From: Parastagonospora avenae f. sp. tritici 18332-5
Lineage: Eukaryota > Ascomycota > Dothideomycetes > Pleosporales > Phaeosphaeriaceae
Reading direction: 5' to 3'
DNA: 49,736 nt
NCBI GenBank assembly: GCA_022559985.1
Contig: JAFJTR010000127.1
Location: forward strand, 12,101 to 61,836
The position numbers and the translations under genes are program-made. Positions 10,889 through 21,539 of this stretch are shown one piece after another (the stretch's first letter is position 1; each line of letters begins with the position of its first letter). The notes below the pieces were generated by a model. That model was not told where the DNA came from, ran no database searches, and saw only the letters and a list, made by a program, of their open reading frames with translations.

Positions 10889-11868
10889 CTAGTTAAGAAA
10901 GACCCTTCCACTGTGCGATCGCAGCAGCTTCTGCGGCCAATAGCCCAGGTGCTCCAGTGTCGCCGATAGCATGACATCGCCATATTCATGCGGCTCTTTG
11001 CACACAGGACACGGTATGCGGTAGGTAGCGAAATCGTCATTGTGTTCAGCCTGCTGCTTGGTCTTTTGAGCCGTCCATGCTCTTATGCAAGCTCTGCAAA
11101 TGGGGTGCCCTGAACAGCTATTAGTATAAGCTCAAATCAAGCTTGAAGGAAACCCTACCGCAAGCAATTTCGACAAGATCGCAAGCTATAGTGGTGTGAC
11201 AGACGCAACAATCCAAGTTATATAATCTGTGAGTCTCTGCGGTCTGAGACGGATGATGCTGGCACTCCATCTCAGGATTCTGCTTTCTCCGCTCACAACA
11301 TCCACCACACCAGGGCTGGCTAAGGTCAGTTGATCCAAGAAAACCTGTGAATGAACTTACTGCGCCGCATCCATCCAAGATGTAAGGTGATTCTAACGCG
11401 TTATTGAAATCAAATTTGGTAGCGCAGTTGTTACAGTGGCCAGCGGAAGTATCGATGGCCTGGTCTACAAGAGCAACCCGAAGTGCATTTAACGCTGTAT
11501 TGGCCTCCTTAAGGTCCTTCATGACACGATCATACTTATTCTGCAACTCTGATCGATTTTTGTCCTCCTTGTCTAACTGCTGCGAGACTTGGGCAAGCTC
11601 AGTCAAAACGGCATGCACTCCCAACGCAGATGTGCGAGGCGGCGGGGTAATCGGCTCGTGCGAATCATCGGTCTGGTGGTCAGCGTCTGACCCAGGCGAG
11701 GAATCGGTTAAGTCGATGATTGCTGAGCGACGGTGGATCTTTCTTAAGCCGTTAGCGAGCTACTCTGTGTTAATATTGTTCTCTTATCTAGGCGAGCAAA
11801 CTTACCTCGCTGCTGTTGCGGCGCTTCGTGCTTCGCTGCGGGTTCCTTGACGACAATGATTGAGGCAT
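10889..11868 (-). CDS. RING-type zinc finger protein with coiled coil
   Basis: Predicted exons 11868-11806, 11738-11361, 11315-11159, 11109-10889; 272 residues, all phases fit. The N-terminus is basic, then acidic (DLTDSSPGSDADHQ), followed by a coiled coil (LTELAQVSQQLDKEDKN onward, residues ~65-110). Two cysteine clusters follow: CNNC..DGCG-PWCGGCC, and a C-terminal RING-like set CCVC..EIACGHPICRACI..CPVC. This is the C3HC4-like pattern of E3 ubiquitin ligases; the zinc ligands appear complete. The third intron (11316-11360) is 45 nt and in frame, so retention would add 15 residues between the cysteines of the first cluster. The only conflicting ORF (10576-11040) is a shadow of the last exon in another frame. 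Confidence 0.82.
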
Positions 11869-12771
11869 GATGCGAGGATGAGCGAAAGAAGGGGAGCTGC
11901 AGGTATCAGGCAGACTTGGATATAGGTGAGAAGGATAGATGAGGTGAGAGGGGAAGTGAGAGAATAAATAGGAAAGAGTAGGACGGGGGAGAAAATAGGG
12001 TGATCGTGACGGAGGGGAAAATAGGGTGATCGTGACGGAGGAGATAAGTAAAGGGTATACGCAAAGATTATGTCGCTCGCCGCATACCCATTCTTTAAAG
12101 TAGAGCATGGGCAGAGCGAGTGACACGATAAGAGAGTGATCCTGAACACCTGCATACACAGCTGTCGGGAGATCCCTGCGGTTTTCGGCAATGCCGAATG
12201 CCAGGATAGATATGGTTTAGAAGCAGTCGTGATGGCTGCAGGTGCCCACATTGTAAGGGGCGAGAACTACCCATGACACCGCCATAGTGTTTGCTTGCTC
12301 GACTTCTTCCACTACCGATGCTCTCTTCCTGAGCGCCGAACGACCCGCCTATGCCTGCTCTGTCGCAGACGTCTTGCGCTTACGACCTCGTTTTCCCTTC
12401 GTTGCGGCCTCTCATTGGCATAATACATTTAGCTTCGATAGCGTTTGGTCTCGCCCGCCGACGGGCGCCAGTGGACAGGCTAAGTAAACCTCCGGGAAAG
12501 AATTGGCCCCAGTCGTTCTAACGCCGTGGAGTGCCTTATGTGCATTGATCAAGTTAGAGGATTTCCTATAACCGCATGTATCAGCCAAGATGTGCATAAA
12601 GGTAAGCACATGATCACTAACCGGAAGTCGCAATCTACTCTTCCGCAGAAGGAGTCGTTTGTACAAAGTGGTAGACTTGCCAGATTTGGACACAATTGAC
12701 ACAGTCCCAGGTTCGAATTTGTAAGCAGTTGGGAGCAGGAGATGAAGTATGATGTAAGGTGTATTGTGTTC
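11869..12771. other. Intergenic with RING gene promoter
   Basis: About 900 bp. The first 200 bp (upstream of the RING gene) are purine-rich on the plus strand and contain a 26-bp tandem duplication. Two overlapping minus-strand ORFs at 12412-12893 have no recognisable motif and I do not call them. Confidence 0.5.
11988..12039. repeat. 26-bp tandem duplication, two copies
   Basis: Units 11988-12013 and 12014-12039 differ at one base (core aaaatagggtgatcgtgacg). They lie 120-170 bp upstream of the RING gene ATG. Confidence 0.9.
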
Positions 12772-13287
12772 TCATGACCGAGAGGTCTGTGATGAAGGCT
12801 TATATACATAGAGTGGTGGGCTGATTGGCTGGTGGCTAGTCCACGTGACCATATAAGGTACCCTGGGCTTACAGAATTCTTGTTCGATGTCACCCGAATG
12901 CGACTTTCTATGACTGCAGTCGCTCAGTGTAATTACTTCTATAGATGAAGTAATCGAAATTGTGTTGATATACTGCTCGTTTCGGATCCAAGTAGTGAGT
13001 GCCTCGAGTTGGAAATATTCGGCTTCACGGATTAAGCTCGCATATAAAGGCAGATCAAAACCATTCGTCCGAGTCCAGAAAATAGGAGGTACGGAGCTTC
13101 GTAAGAAGTCTAGAATATGTTCGAATAGAAGGGGACTTCGATCGACGAAAGGCATTCCGTTAACGTAACAAGCACTGCCAGCCCACTGATTCGAGAGCAT
13201 TGTGTGTAAGAACGGTGACTGTTCGAGTGTAGACTTGAGTGTAGTGAATGAGCGGCTGCCCACGTTGATCATGAATGGTTCGGTCAT
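12772..13287 (-). CDS. BTB (KCTD/T1-type) domain protein
   Basis: ATG at 13287 (MTEPFMINVGSRSF); upstream in-frame codons start only from GTG. Residues 6-110 form a potassium-channel-tetramerisation-type BTB: INVGSRSFTTLKSTLEQSPF, a short loop with FVDRSPLLFEHILDFLR, then LYASLIREAEYFQLEALTTW. KCTD-type BTB proteins usually act as oligomeric CUL3 adaptors. The ~60 C-terminal residues are not conserved to my eye and may include read-through of an intron, so the 3' end is uncertain. It is the second BTB-type locus in the window, but of a different subtype from the broken one at 6830. Confidence 0.78.
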   Translation of the reverse strand: MTEPFMINVGSRSFTTLKSTLEQSPFLHTMLSNQWAGSACYVNGMPFVDRSPLLFEHILDFLRSSVPPIFWTRTNGFDLPLYASLIREAEYFQLEALTTWIRNEQYINTISITSSIEVITLSDCSHRKSHSGDIEQEFCKPRVPYMVTWTSHQPISPPLYVYKPSSQTSRS

Positions 13288-13733
13288 TAATGTGGCTGTA
13301 CTTAGAGAGAGACAGAGGATCACGGAGAAAGACTAGGAGGCAGGTCAGTTTGGGGAATAAGCGCGCTTGGCTTGACTCAGCCCTAAAGAGGTAAAGCGCC
13401 CTGTTGATGATGGCTAGACTATTTTAGGGCTAGTAGGAAAAACGGTCAAACGGTCACAGGTTCTGAGCCACATGCCAAGTGCTTAGGTAATATAAATCAG
13501 AGCTAGTGTATGGCTAGAACTATCAGCTGAATCTGGGGTGGAGGGCTTGGAATACTGTTAACATCTGTCTCGCCCATTCCACCAAGACCGCGCAGGATGT
13601 GTATCTTCTGGCGCTGGTGTGTCCACGAACCGACGCACTCTTGGGACGCCCTCGAGGCTGAAGACAGTCTGATGCTCTCCAAAATCTACAGAATTTTAGC
13701 TACACATGTTGGCCCGCAGTCAACGAGCGGATA
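13288..13733. other. Intergenic, no gene recognised
   Basis: 446 bp between the KCTD gene promoter and the patatin relic; nothing recognised. Confidence 0.5.
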
Positions 13734-14100
13734 CTAACACTCTCTGCTTACAATACTGCCTGCGCACACCTGCATCTGCGTGCGCACCTCGTGTGAGCTG
13801 ATATACTGCCGCGTCGCTGCCGCCATCTTCTTGACCTTCTTCGCCTCTTCGAGACCAATGTCCTCCAGTCCCCGCACCAAGTTGAAGTGGTAGTATCGCC
13901 CCATGTTGTTTAGCAGCGCCATCTCGCGTCGGAACCTCTCTGCCATATGCTTCGTCTACGTGGCGTTCGCCACCAGCGTCTCGCCGATGTGCAGCACGTC
14001 GTCCTTTGAACGGCTTGAGCGACGGCACGCCCGTCCCGATCGACACCAGGCACTTGACCTGGCCCTGCAGAATATAAATACCCTCTACCTGCGGTGACAT
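13734..14100 (-). pseudogene. Patatin-like phospholipase, C-terminal relic
   Basis: Read on the minus strand, one frame gives VKCLVSIGTGVPSLKPF, the strand and loop that precede the catalytic-domain end of fungal patatin-like phospholipases. An extra A in the run at 14005-14007 shifts the frame to DDVLHIGETLVANAT, a TAG follows at 13956-13958, then MAERFRREMALLNN, YYHFNLVRGLEDIGLEEAKK and a conserved helical tail. The GxSxG nucleophile part is absent. Family members hydrolyse phospholipids and are frequent NLR effectors and Starship passengers. The TAG stands where relatives have Gln or Glu; CAG to TAG would be a RIP-type change. The upstream ORF at 14128-14352 was not recognised. Confidence 0.8.
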
Positions 14101-14849
14101 AAACGTGAATTATCTACACTCAGACTATTATCGCTGCCCAGTTCTCACTTCTTCCGCTACAGAACCATCATCAAATATCTTTCCCTCGCCAATATGTGCA
14201 CGCAATACGTCGCGAACACTACGTATTACGGCTGTGGCGATACGGTAAAAGAAATGGGAGCTATCTCCCCCTGCCCTGACAAGGACAAGCCTGGTCACCA
14301 GATTTCCGAGCATTTCGCCGGTTCCGGGAGGAATGAGGGGAAATATGGCCAACCTAACTGTCGCCAGCCCTAAGTCTGTTGCCTGGAGTGCGAATGGTTA
14401 GTTGTCTTGCTAACAGCCCTACAGGACTGCAAATAATTGACGTGACAAGTTGTCGCTCTCATGGCGGGTCTTGTTTACAGACTCCGCAACAATCAATTAA
14501 GTGGGTCCAGAGAGGCCATATTTGATTTGATTGATTACCTGTTTAGGCCTAGCAGTTACCCGTAGAGGTTTAGCTCTTACCTAGATAGGTAAATGGGTCT
14601 TTACAAGAGGCATATTTGATTTGTTTGTTGCGGACTGTGCTTGTTTATGCCTGGAACTCAAATTGCTACCAAAACGTCAGTTGTTGGGTAGTTGTTGGGT
14701 AGTTGTTGGATATGGGGTGGTTCGCATAGTTGTACATGGGTTACATAGCCGCTACGATACCGGTACCTAGGCCAAGCCTTAATTGAACTATTTGTTCAGC
14801 GCTCGTCTTCTGCCAGTGGCTCTTGTACTCACAACTCCATTGCATCGTC
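14101..14849. other. Intergenic with short direct repeats
   Basis: No gene recognised. A phrase like gaggc(c)atatttgatttg occurs near 14513 and 14609, and an 11-bp tandem repeat lies at 14678-14710, all within 350 bp of the kinase-like gene start. Confidence 0.55.
14678..14710. repeat. 11-bp tandem repeat, three copies
   Basis: Units 14678-14688, 14689-14699 and 14700-14710 with consensus tagttgttggg, about 140 bp upstream of the kinase-like gene ATG. Confidence 0.9.
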
Positions 14850-15653
14850 ATGGATATAATAAGTGGGAAAGGGCGCACAGCCGTTGTCTATCGTGTGAAA
14901 CAAGGCTTGATTTGCAAATCGCCACGGACCGGAGGCAGCGAAAAATTTCAGGCTGAGATCAAGAATGCTTTCGTCGTAGAAAGGCAACTTCTAGAAAGGC
15001 TAGGAGACCATCCCAGAATCGTTCAGTATGTTCCCATATCTACAAGCGCGCAAACCTAACCTTAGCTCATTAGGTACTACGGAACCCACACAGACGACGA
15101 CGGCCTGTTACTCGGCGAGGCAGATCATGGAGACCTTCAACTGTACATTGATAGGGACAATAGCAAAATCTACAGCGCTTTGCGAAAGAAGTGGAGCCTC
15201 CAGGCCGCTGAAGCCCTCGCTCACGTCCACAAACAAGGCATTGTCCACCGCAATGTATGCCCTAATAACTTTCTTGTTCATGAGGGCAGCTTGCGTCTTG
15301 CCGACTTTGGGGGCTCTAGTTGCCGTGAACTAAAGTTGAACGGGCATCTGCTCCCTGATCCCCCATTTTTCGACCCACTTTTGACAGACTTCAACACGCC
15401 AAAAGTCGATGTCTTCAGTCTAGGCGTCCTTCTCTACATTATCAATACTGGCCAATATCCTTTCCATCAAGGCCCAGTGCCCCAGGATATAAAGAGATGT
15501 GAATATGAGAACGATGTGGAAGTGCGATTGCAGCAAAATGAATTTCCAAGCCTCTCAGGTCTGCAGTTCAAAGACGTTATCGCGGGATGCTGCTGTGAGC
15601 GTCGATTTGAGAGTGCAGAGGAGGTCGTTATAGCTCTTGAGGCCGAAATGTGA
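14850..15653 (+). CDS. Protein kinase-fold protein, probably a pseudokinase
   Basis: Exons 14850-15025 and 15074-15653 (48-nt intron, gtatgt..attag); 251 residues. Glycine loop SGKGRTAVVYRV, VAIK-type lysine in GLICKSP, alphaC glutamate region VVERQLLERLG, hinge-like LLLGEADHGDLQLYI, catalytic loop IVHRNVCPNNFLV, metal loop LADFGGSS, and a C-lobe with DVFSLGVLLYIINTGQYPF. It matches a small fungal kinase family whose members usually read H(S/R)DLRPxNFL. Here the catalytic Asp is Asn (HRN) and the following Lys/Arg position is Cys, while the DFG Asp is kept. A nucleotide-binding pseudokinase is the simplest reading. The start is chosen at ATG 14850 rather than an upstream TTG. Confidence 0.82.
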
Positions 15654-16720
15654 CACCATACAGCTTGCAAAGCACAAATTGTAGGACTTTCTTATCGACT
15701 TCACACGAAATCAATAGTGTTTAGGAGGGAAAGTGTCTTTCAAATGGATTCGCAAACTCGGGATGGAGGTTAAAACTTTACACTTCTAGAATATGTCGCA
15801 GAACAATTGTTTTGAACATTTTCTGACTTTGCGCCGAATTCTAACTGATCAAAGATGCGTGTAAGTCTGTCACTCACCACCCATCAAACCAAATCCTGTC
15901 ACCAACGCTGTCTGCCCGCCGACCGTTCGCCATGCCAGCCCTCGCTTGCCGCCCGCCACGCCCGTTCGCACATTGCTATCCCACTTCAATCGCTCGCGAA
16001 GAAGCGGTGAGGACGATATTGTTGAGAGAGGCAGACGATTCCCAGTGCCAGATACCCATATAAACCACCATGTCTATCTCCCTTCTCTCCAGGTCGAGTG
16101 CCCAAGCCCAAGTGCAGGTAACTTAACGAAGATGATTATTTTCGTTGCATTACCGCAACTTCGACAAGTAAGATCCAACGCGTCATTTACAGTGACTGTT
16201 GAATGGGCTCCCTGCTAGCTAGCAAATGCTATCAGCACTTACGCGCGAAGCAGAAAGGTTTGCACGGTGTAGACATCGCACGAGGGGGGGGTTGTGGGTA
16301 ACTGGTGTTGATTGCTTCTCTTCTCCTAAGGCTGTGCGAAGGAAATATATTTATCCCTTTGTGCGTACGACGTTACACGAGACTATGTCACGTGACTGCT
16401 AACTGTGCACCTCAATGCCGCTGTTTGGACAGTGACACTAACGTTAATTGATATCTTTGGGCAGTACTCGAACTTAAAGGGGCAGCTAAGCTAAACAGTG
16501 CTGGATTCCCAAAGATATTGCTAAGTCGCGGAGAGGATTGTAGGGCGCAAGCTTACTATCCTCACGTTCCGCCATTCATGTGGCTGAATAAATTAATTAG
16601 CTAATTACACGGCATGATGATTAAAGTCTTCCGAAAAGGAATCTACCTAGCAACAGATGAGATTAGTAAAGTGTGTGTACCCTAGCATCGTCATGTCTCG
16701 CTCACTCCAGCTAATTACTA
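15654..16720. other. Intergenic, no gene recognised
   Basis: About 1.07 kb. A plus-strand ORF at 15946-16218 lacks any motif or codon pattern I would trust. A G-run occurs at 16284-16291. Confidence 0.5.
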
Positions 16721-17347
16721 CTAATTTCCCCAAGTTACACGTGCTCTCTTATTCCTGCATCGTGTACAGTCCACAAGCTGATGTCCGTCGTCTCTCTCCT
16801 CCTTTACTCTCTTCAGAACACCCTTTTCTTGTTGACATATCTGAGTCGGGTCTTCCTTTTTGCGTACATCGTTTGTCAAGTCATTTTTCAGCTCCTCTAG
16901 GCGTTTCATGATGTGTTCGATGCTGTCCGCCGTCACCTCCACACGTTCCTTTAGTTGAGTGACGTGCGAGTCGAGCTGAGTAACTAACAACAGCACCATC
17001 TCTATCGCAACACACTCTATTAACTAGGGTCTTAGACTTTTCATGCAGACATACTAAGCTTAGAGTGCGGGGCTGATTCTGCCGTATGACCTGGCTGGCC
17101 TCTCTTACGCCCCTTGTCTTCTTCGTCATCTCGAGAGACCTCCTTGCATTCTAAAGGCGACTCTGAAGTACGAATGGCTGATCGAATAGAATGCGGGTTG
17201 TCCTCTATCTCAGCCACTTCAATTGACTCATCAGAATCATTGGCAAGGAGCTAGTATGCTTAGCAACGGATCACATCAGTCTAGCATCGATACACGCACC
17301 ATGTGCTGGTACAACGTCGGATCTTCGATGGTTTCCTGAGAACTCAT
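16721..17347 (-). CDS. Small coiled-coil hypothetical protein
   Basis: Predicted exons 17347-17300, 17250-17055 and 17016-16721; about 179 residues, phases fit. Exon 1 begins MSSQETIEDPTLYQHM. Exon 2 is acidic/basic (SDESIEVAEIEDN, RDDEEDKGRKRG), suggesting a nuclear protein. Exon 3 is a heptad-rich helix (LLLVTQLDSHVTQLKERVE, then IEHIMKRLEELKNDL) ending in a short CTRCRNKRAR segment. No known domain was recognised. The second intron is only 38 nt, which is short even for this organism, so exon 3 could be joined differently. Confidence 0.5.
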
Positions 17348-17526
17348 TTTGAGACAGCAGAGGCGTTCTCTGGGGTTTGAAAGGGAGGATGTTCTGGGAA
17401 GTGGAGGAGTGATTGATCTCGGAGACTTAAGGCAAGAAGCCCCTTTATATTCCGCTTATTACTGCTCAGCTGATGTCTAGCATCACCTTGCATGTCCGCT
17501 TTATCTGTGCGCTGTGATAGCGCACG

Positions 17527-18044
17527 CTACTCGTGCCTAAGTAGCATCCGCCTTCTTCTCTCCTCCTCGTGGAAAACCTCCGAACACTTCGCCAATCGGT
17601 AATTGCTGTGTCCTTGAGTACATGAGACTGTACAGGCCTGTCTGACTTCGGGAAGTATGCCACTCAAGCGATTGGTTATATCATTTCCCTCCTGCAGCAA
17701 TCGATGGACAGCGCCAGCTAGCCACTGTTGGGCATCATCATGATGCCGCCAGCGCTCTAGTTCAGCAGCAGGGGATATGATAACATAGGTTTCCAAGCTT
17801 CATGAAAGCCTATAGGAGGCGTGATCAGTACACGCAAGGTTTCATGCGGCGTTACTATGTGCTGCTTCAAGTGAGAAGCTGCCATGAGCGGGGTGGGGTC
17901 AGGCACGGTGGAGGTGAAGCACCGCAGTACATTGTACAGCCTTCTCCGTTCTTCCACTCCTGTAAACACCCATACCAGAGGGCCACGAGACATCATCCAT
18001 GCCCCATGCATGCGACACGCCTGTTGGTGCCGGGGCTTGAACAC
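17527..18044 (-). pseudogene. Hypothetical gene with a frameshift
   Basis: Two overlapping minus-strand ORFs read as one protein across a shift near 17785-17800. The first contains PLVWVFTGVEERRRLYNVL and HETLRVLITPPIGFHEAW; the second continues ETYVIISPAAELERW and LAGAVHRLLQEGNDITNRL. I found no intron that would join the frames: a TGA stands just before the second frame and donor phases do not match. Family unknown. It diverges from the membrane protein gene at 18122. Confidence 0.35.
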
Positions 18045-18121
18045 TTACAGCGAACGTGCTCAACAAGTGAGGCTTATGTATTCCGGAATCTAGTATAAAA
18101 GTAAGGTGTCTTCCTGCGCAG

Positions 18122-19110
18122 ATGCTGTACAGATCCCTTCTCTTCGACATGACTTCTCTCCTTATTAGCTTTACTATCTGCTTCTCAGTTGGACTCCTGC
18201 TGAGCGTGGTGCTCATATATCGCGATGTCCGGCCTTATAAAACGAATGGGATACACGAGAGGTTAGGGCACCCTTACTTCTGGGAGAGAGTTCTGGCAAC
18301 TCTCTTCGGCTTTTTCCAGGCAGGTGTGTCCATAGCTGGTATAACTGCAATCGTGTTCGCACTTGGCCCAAAAGGCGACATGTACTGGGTCGACATAGCT
18401 GTACGATGCAACCTCCAGGTTCTCACCAGCACAAATGTAAGATGCTCTAAGTAAATTCTTCGGGCATTACTAATTTGTGGGACAACTAGCTCGGCCGAAT
18501 CCTTCGTATTTTGATGTTTCCACCCTGGGCTATATGGTTGGCATACATGATTACTGTCTTGACGACCCCGATGTTCGTATATCGTATGAGGTAGGGAACA
18601 TGACTCCAGCCCTACTCTTGACTGATCCGAACAGGAGCAGCAGTGGGTACTTTGCTTACGACTCGGAGCCACTTTATCTCCTTGCAGTAGCATCAATCCT
18701 ATCCTCAGCAATTTCACGTGCACGGCAAGAAGATTGTGGAAATTCCGGATCGGGACAAGACGGATGGGGATATGAGCGTTTGTTGACCGTCTTTATCATC
18801 GCCAACGCAATCGCGGGGTCATGCCAGCTGTGTGGAGCGATCGTTATTTACAGCATATTGCTTGCCGAAAGTGGGATAGACAATAGCCTTCGCCAGGGGG
18901 TTTTTCTGGTATGTCCTGGTCATCTTTGTAGGGCAATCTGACTGCGGACAGGCTTGTACAGCGACACAATTGCTTTGTCTTCTCGCTTTCTGCTTAGCTG
19001 GAATGAAGCGCCGAATCATGGAACCTATCAACGATTTAACGCGCAAAGTACGATCAACGAATGCAGGTGAACGCAATATTGAGGGTGCAGTGAGATTGGA
19101 CAGCCTATAG
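18122..19110 (+). CDS. Multi-pass membrane protein, unknown family
   Basis: Exons 18122-18436, 18490-18590, 18635-18908 and 18952-19110, joined by introns of 53, 44 and 43 nt with GT..AG ends; 282 residues, all phases fit. Hydrophobic segments: SLLISFTICFSVGLLLSVVL, LATLFGFFQAGVSIAGI, PPWAIWLAYMITVL, PLYLLAVASILSSAI, LTVFIIANAIAGSC onward, and LLCLLAFCLAGMKRR, so five or six transmembrane helices. No signature motif was recognised. The first ATG is used; the second Met (codon 10) could also serve. Regulation and function cannot be inferred. Confidence 0.72.
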
Positions 19111-20402
19111 AACATTGCGAATTTCGCACAGAGACAAGCGCATGAGTCTGAGAACGCCTTTGTAATCGACAAGGCCGATTGATATGAAATTATCAGCGGA
19201 AGTTAAGTCAAACATGGTATACGGCGTGCATACACGTCCTGCGGTATGGGGTCGACCCTGTTGATCTAGACTGAGAAGTCGCATAGGCTTGCGGGGCCCA
19301 AGGACGATGGGTTGGATTGTAGACGTATAGAGATGCGAGCGGGACAGATGACGGTAGAGATAGGCGGAGGAATTGAATGTACCAATTAGTCATTTAGGTA
19401 CGCCATGCTCAGTGCCAGCCGGATTCATCCTGGCAGGTGTCTCGGTTACCATCAACCGCCAAGCCCCCTGCATTCGCTAGAATAGTACTAGGATCTCTCA
19501 TGAAGCGAACCGTCCGTCACTGGTCGCTTCACTGACCGTAATAAGCCCCGCATTTACCCTTCCACACCCTCCGTCATAAACACCCGTGTGCCGATCTTCC
19601 TTCGACCCTAACCCTCATAAAATGGTTACACGCGACACAGCGGCACTTCCCATCTATATGGCCTCGCCTCCCAAGGTCGCAGCACTTGCATTCCCCCTTG
19701 CCTTTTCTTTCCCCCCAGGCAACCTCTCGAGCACCGGTTTCAAGAACCACCCCAATATACGACCTTCGCTTCTGGCCCCCCTTCTTCGAACGCCTCTAGC
19801 CCATACTCAACCACATCACTCAATACATTCAGAATCTTGAACATCCCTGACATGCTAACCCTAATCAAAATATTCTTCAAACTCCACTGGAGCCCGATTT
19901 CTGGGTAGATCGTTTGACAAGCCCAAGCAGCTCTAACACAGACTCTGTGACCCCAGACCTTCTCGCGGAAGGGGATGATCGAACCGAGACAAGCTCGCCC
20001 CATGTCATGATAGCCAGACCCTACATTGGGTCAGAATTGAGGACATTCACATCTCATACCACTCAGATCATTCTGAGCACGACATCATATCTATTCAGAG
20101 AGACAGGCACTCCGTGACGGAGATTGATTGTGTCGCTATCGAAAAGGCGAAGAGGAAGGCTGAGGTCGATGACGATGGAATGTTCGCGGCGATCTTTACG
20201 GAAATGTTCCATGCTGGCAGGGACATGAGGAGGGCCGAGAAGAGGAGCAAGGTGACTTGAGCGACAGGCTGGAGAAGTGGACATGCAGGAGGTCGGGGTG
20301 ATAGGTGGGAGCAAAAGGATATTCAGCAAGCGTCAATGGAACAAGGAGGGTAGAGTACATGTCATATAGCTAACTAGGGTCTTATTCTGCCAACGCAACT
20401 AT
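19111..20402. other. Intergenic with unrecognised ORFs
   Basis: 1.3 kb. Plus-strand reading at 19990-20260 gives short acidic/basic peptides (IEKAKRKAEVDDDG ending MRRAEKRSKVT) across a frame change at 20117, which might be exons or a relic of an unknown gene. Not called as a gene. Confidence 0.4.
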
Positions 20403-21539
20403 CTACATAGGTGCTAAGACTAGCATCACGCCGACTTGCGACCAATCTAAGGTCTCTTCCATAATGTCGTTAGCAGGCAAGAACTTGTTGTTAGCTAGCA
20501 CGCGATTCTTGTCCTTGACAACGAAATCCTGCATGGCCAGAGTAAGGGCATGGTCGCGAGCCTCGGCCGTCATCTGGTTCCAGCCTTGGGTCCTGCCGCA
20601 CAGGACGGTGTTCATGAGGCGGCCGATGCAGCTGTGGGCTCCCAGTGGAGGAGGAGTCTGAGCGAGCTGTCCTAATTGCGCCAAAGACATTGCATTGAGC
20701 ACGGTCTGAGGTGGAGACCGGCGACCGCTAGGCAGGCCAAAACCGTCCCCTTTGCCGATGTTGTGAACGCTGTTGACGACGAATCCAGCGTGCTGCGCAG
20801 CCTGAGTTGCTTGCGTAGCTGCGGTCACCCAGAATTGATCCGGCGCGACTTGCAAGGTCAAGGTGGCGTCCTTGCGCGGCAGACCAGCATCACCCCCAGG
20901 AACCTGGACGGGGGCGCCAGCTCGATATGCGGTCAAGACAGTTGAGCCGGGAGCCTCGGTGAACGGGGTCGTCTGGAACTGCACTGGGGGGCTGGCGGCA
21001 GGCGCGGGTGGGCTGTCTGTGAAGCGGGCAGACATGTTGATGATGAGACGGCCGCCGGGAGAGAGAAGACGGCGCAAGTCAACGAGGGCTTGGCGACGTT
21101 GATGAGCAGGCAGAGTGGTGAAGACATGGAGCGCGAAGATGCAGTCGAATCTCTGCGGCGCACCAGGAAGCGCACGCACAGCTGCGGTAAGGCCGGAGTC
21201 GGCGATGTTTGCGCGGAGGAGATGGACTCGCTGAGCCGGGCCACCAGCAGGATAGACGGTGAGACCGTTGTCGGCAAGCGTCCACGGGATGTCGACTGTG
21301 AGGAAGCCCTGGACAGCATCTACGGCCGCGCAGAAACCGCTACCGACAGCTCGCTTTGCAACTGCGATGAGTCGACCGCTGCCCGCGCCGACTTCAAGGA
21401 CGCTCTGGCCAGGCTGCAAGTTGGCGCGGGCAAGCGCAGAGGCACCATCGGGACGGTGGACATGATCCATGTAGTCGTATCGACCGATCATGCTTGCGAA
21501 CGCGGTGTCCAGCTCAGCAGTGGAGTTGTAGACGACCAT
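20403..21539 (-). CDS. Class I SAM-dependent methyltransferase
   Basis: 378 residues from ATG 21539 (ACCATGG context); upstream in-frame codons lead only to a TTG. Motif I VLEVGAGSGRLIAVAK near residue 48, acidic strand-2 region, motif IV-like FDCIFALHVFTTLP, motif V/VI RRLLSPGGRLIINMS. This is the Rossmann-fold core (residues ~35-175). The C-terminal ~200 residues are Pro/Gln/Ala-rich and specific to this protein. The substrate is unknown. The coding region is GC-richer than its flanks. A possible 5'UTR intron (21579-21615) precedes the start. Confidence 0.82.
   Translation of the reverse strand: MVVYNSTAELDTAFASMIGRYDYMDHVHRPDGASALARANLQPGQSVLEVGAGSGRLIAVAKRAVGSGFCAAVDAVQGFLTVDIPWTLADNGLTVYPAGGPAQRVHLLRANIADSGLTAAVRALPGAPQRFDCIFALHVFTTLPAHQRRQALVDLRRLLSPGGRLIINMSARFTDSPPAPAASPPVQFQTTPFTEAPGSTVLTAYRAGAPVQVPGGDAGLPRKDATLTLQVAPDQFWVTAATQATQAAQHAGFVVNSVHNIGKGDGFGLPSGRRSPPQTVLNAMSLAQLGQLAQTPPPLGAHSCIGRLMNTVLCGRTQGWNQMTAEARDHALTLAMQDFVVKDKNRVLANNKFLPANDIMEETLDWSQVGVMLVLAPM

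Noticed and set aside
10576..11040. Minus-strand ORF of 154 codons
   Set aside because: Wrong-frame shadow of the last RING exon, which encodes GHPICRACI and CPVC in the spliced frame.
11788..12251. Two long minus-strand ORFs upstream of the RING gene
   Set aside because: They run through the purine-rich promoter; only the last 21 codons (MPQSLSSRNP onward) are the real first exon.
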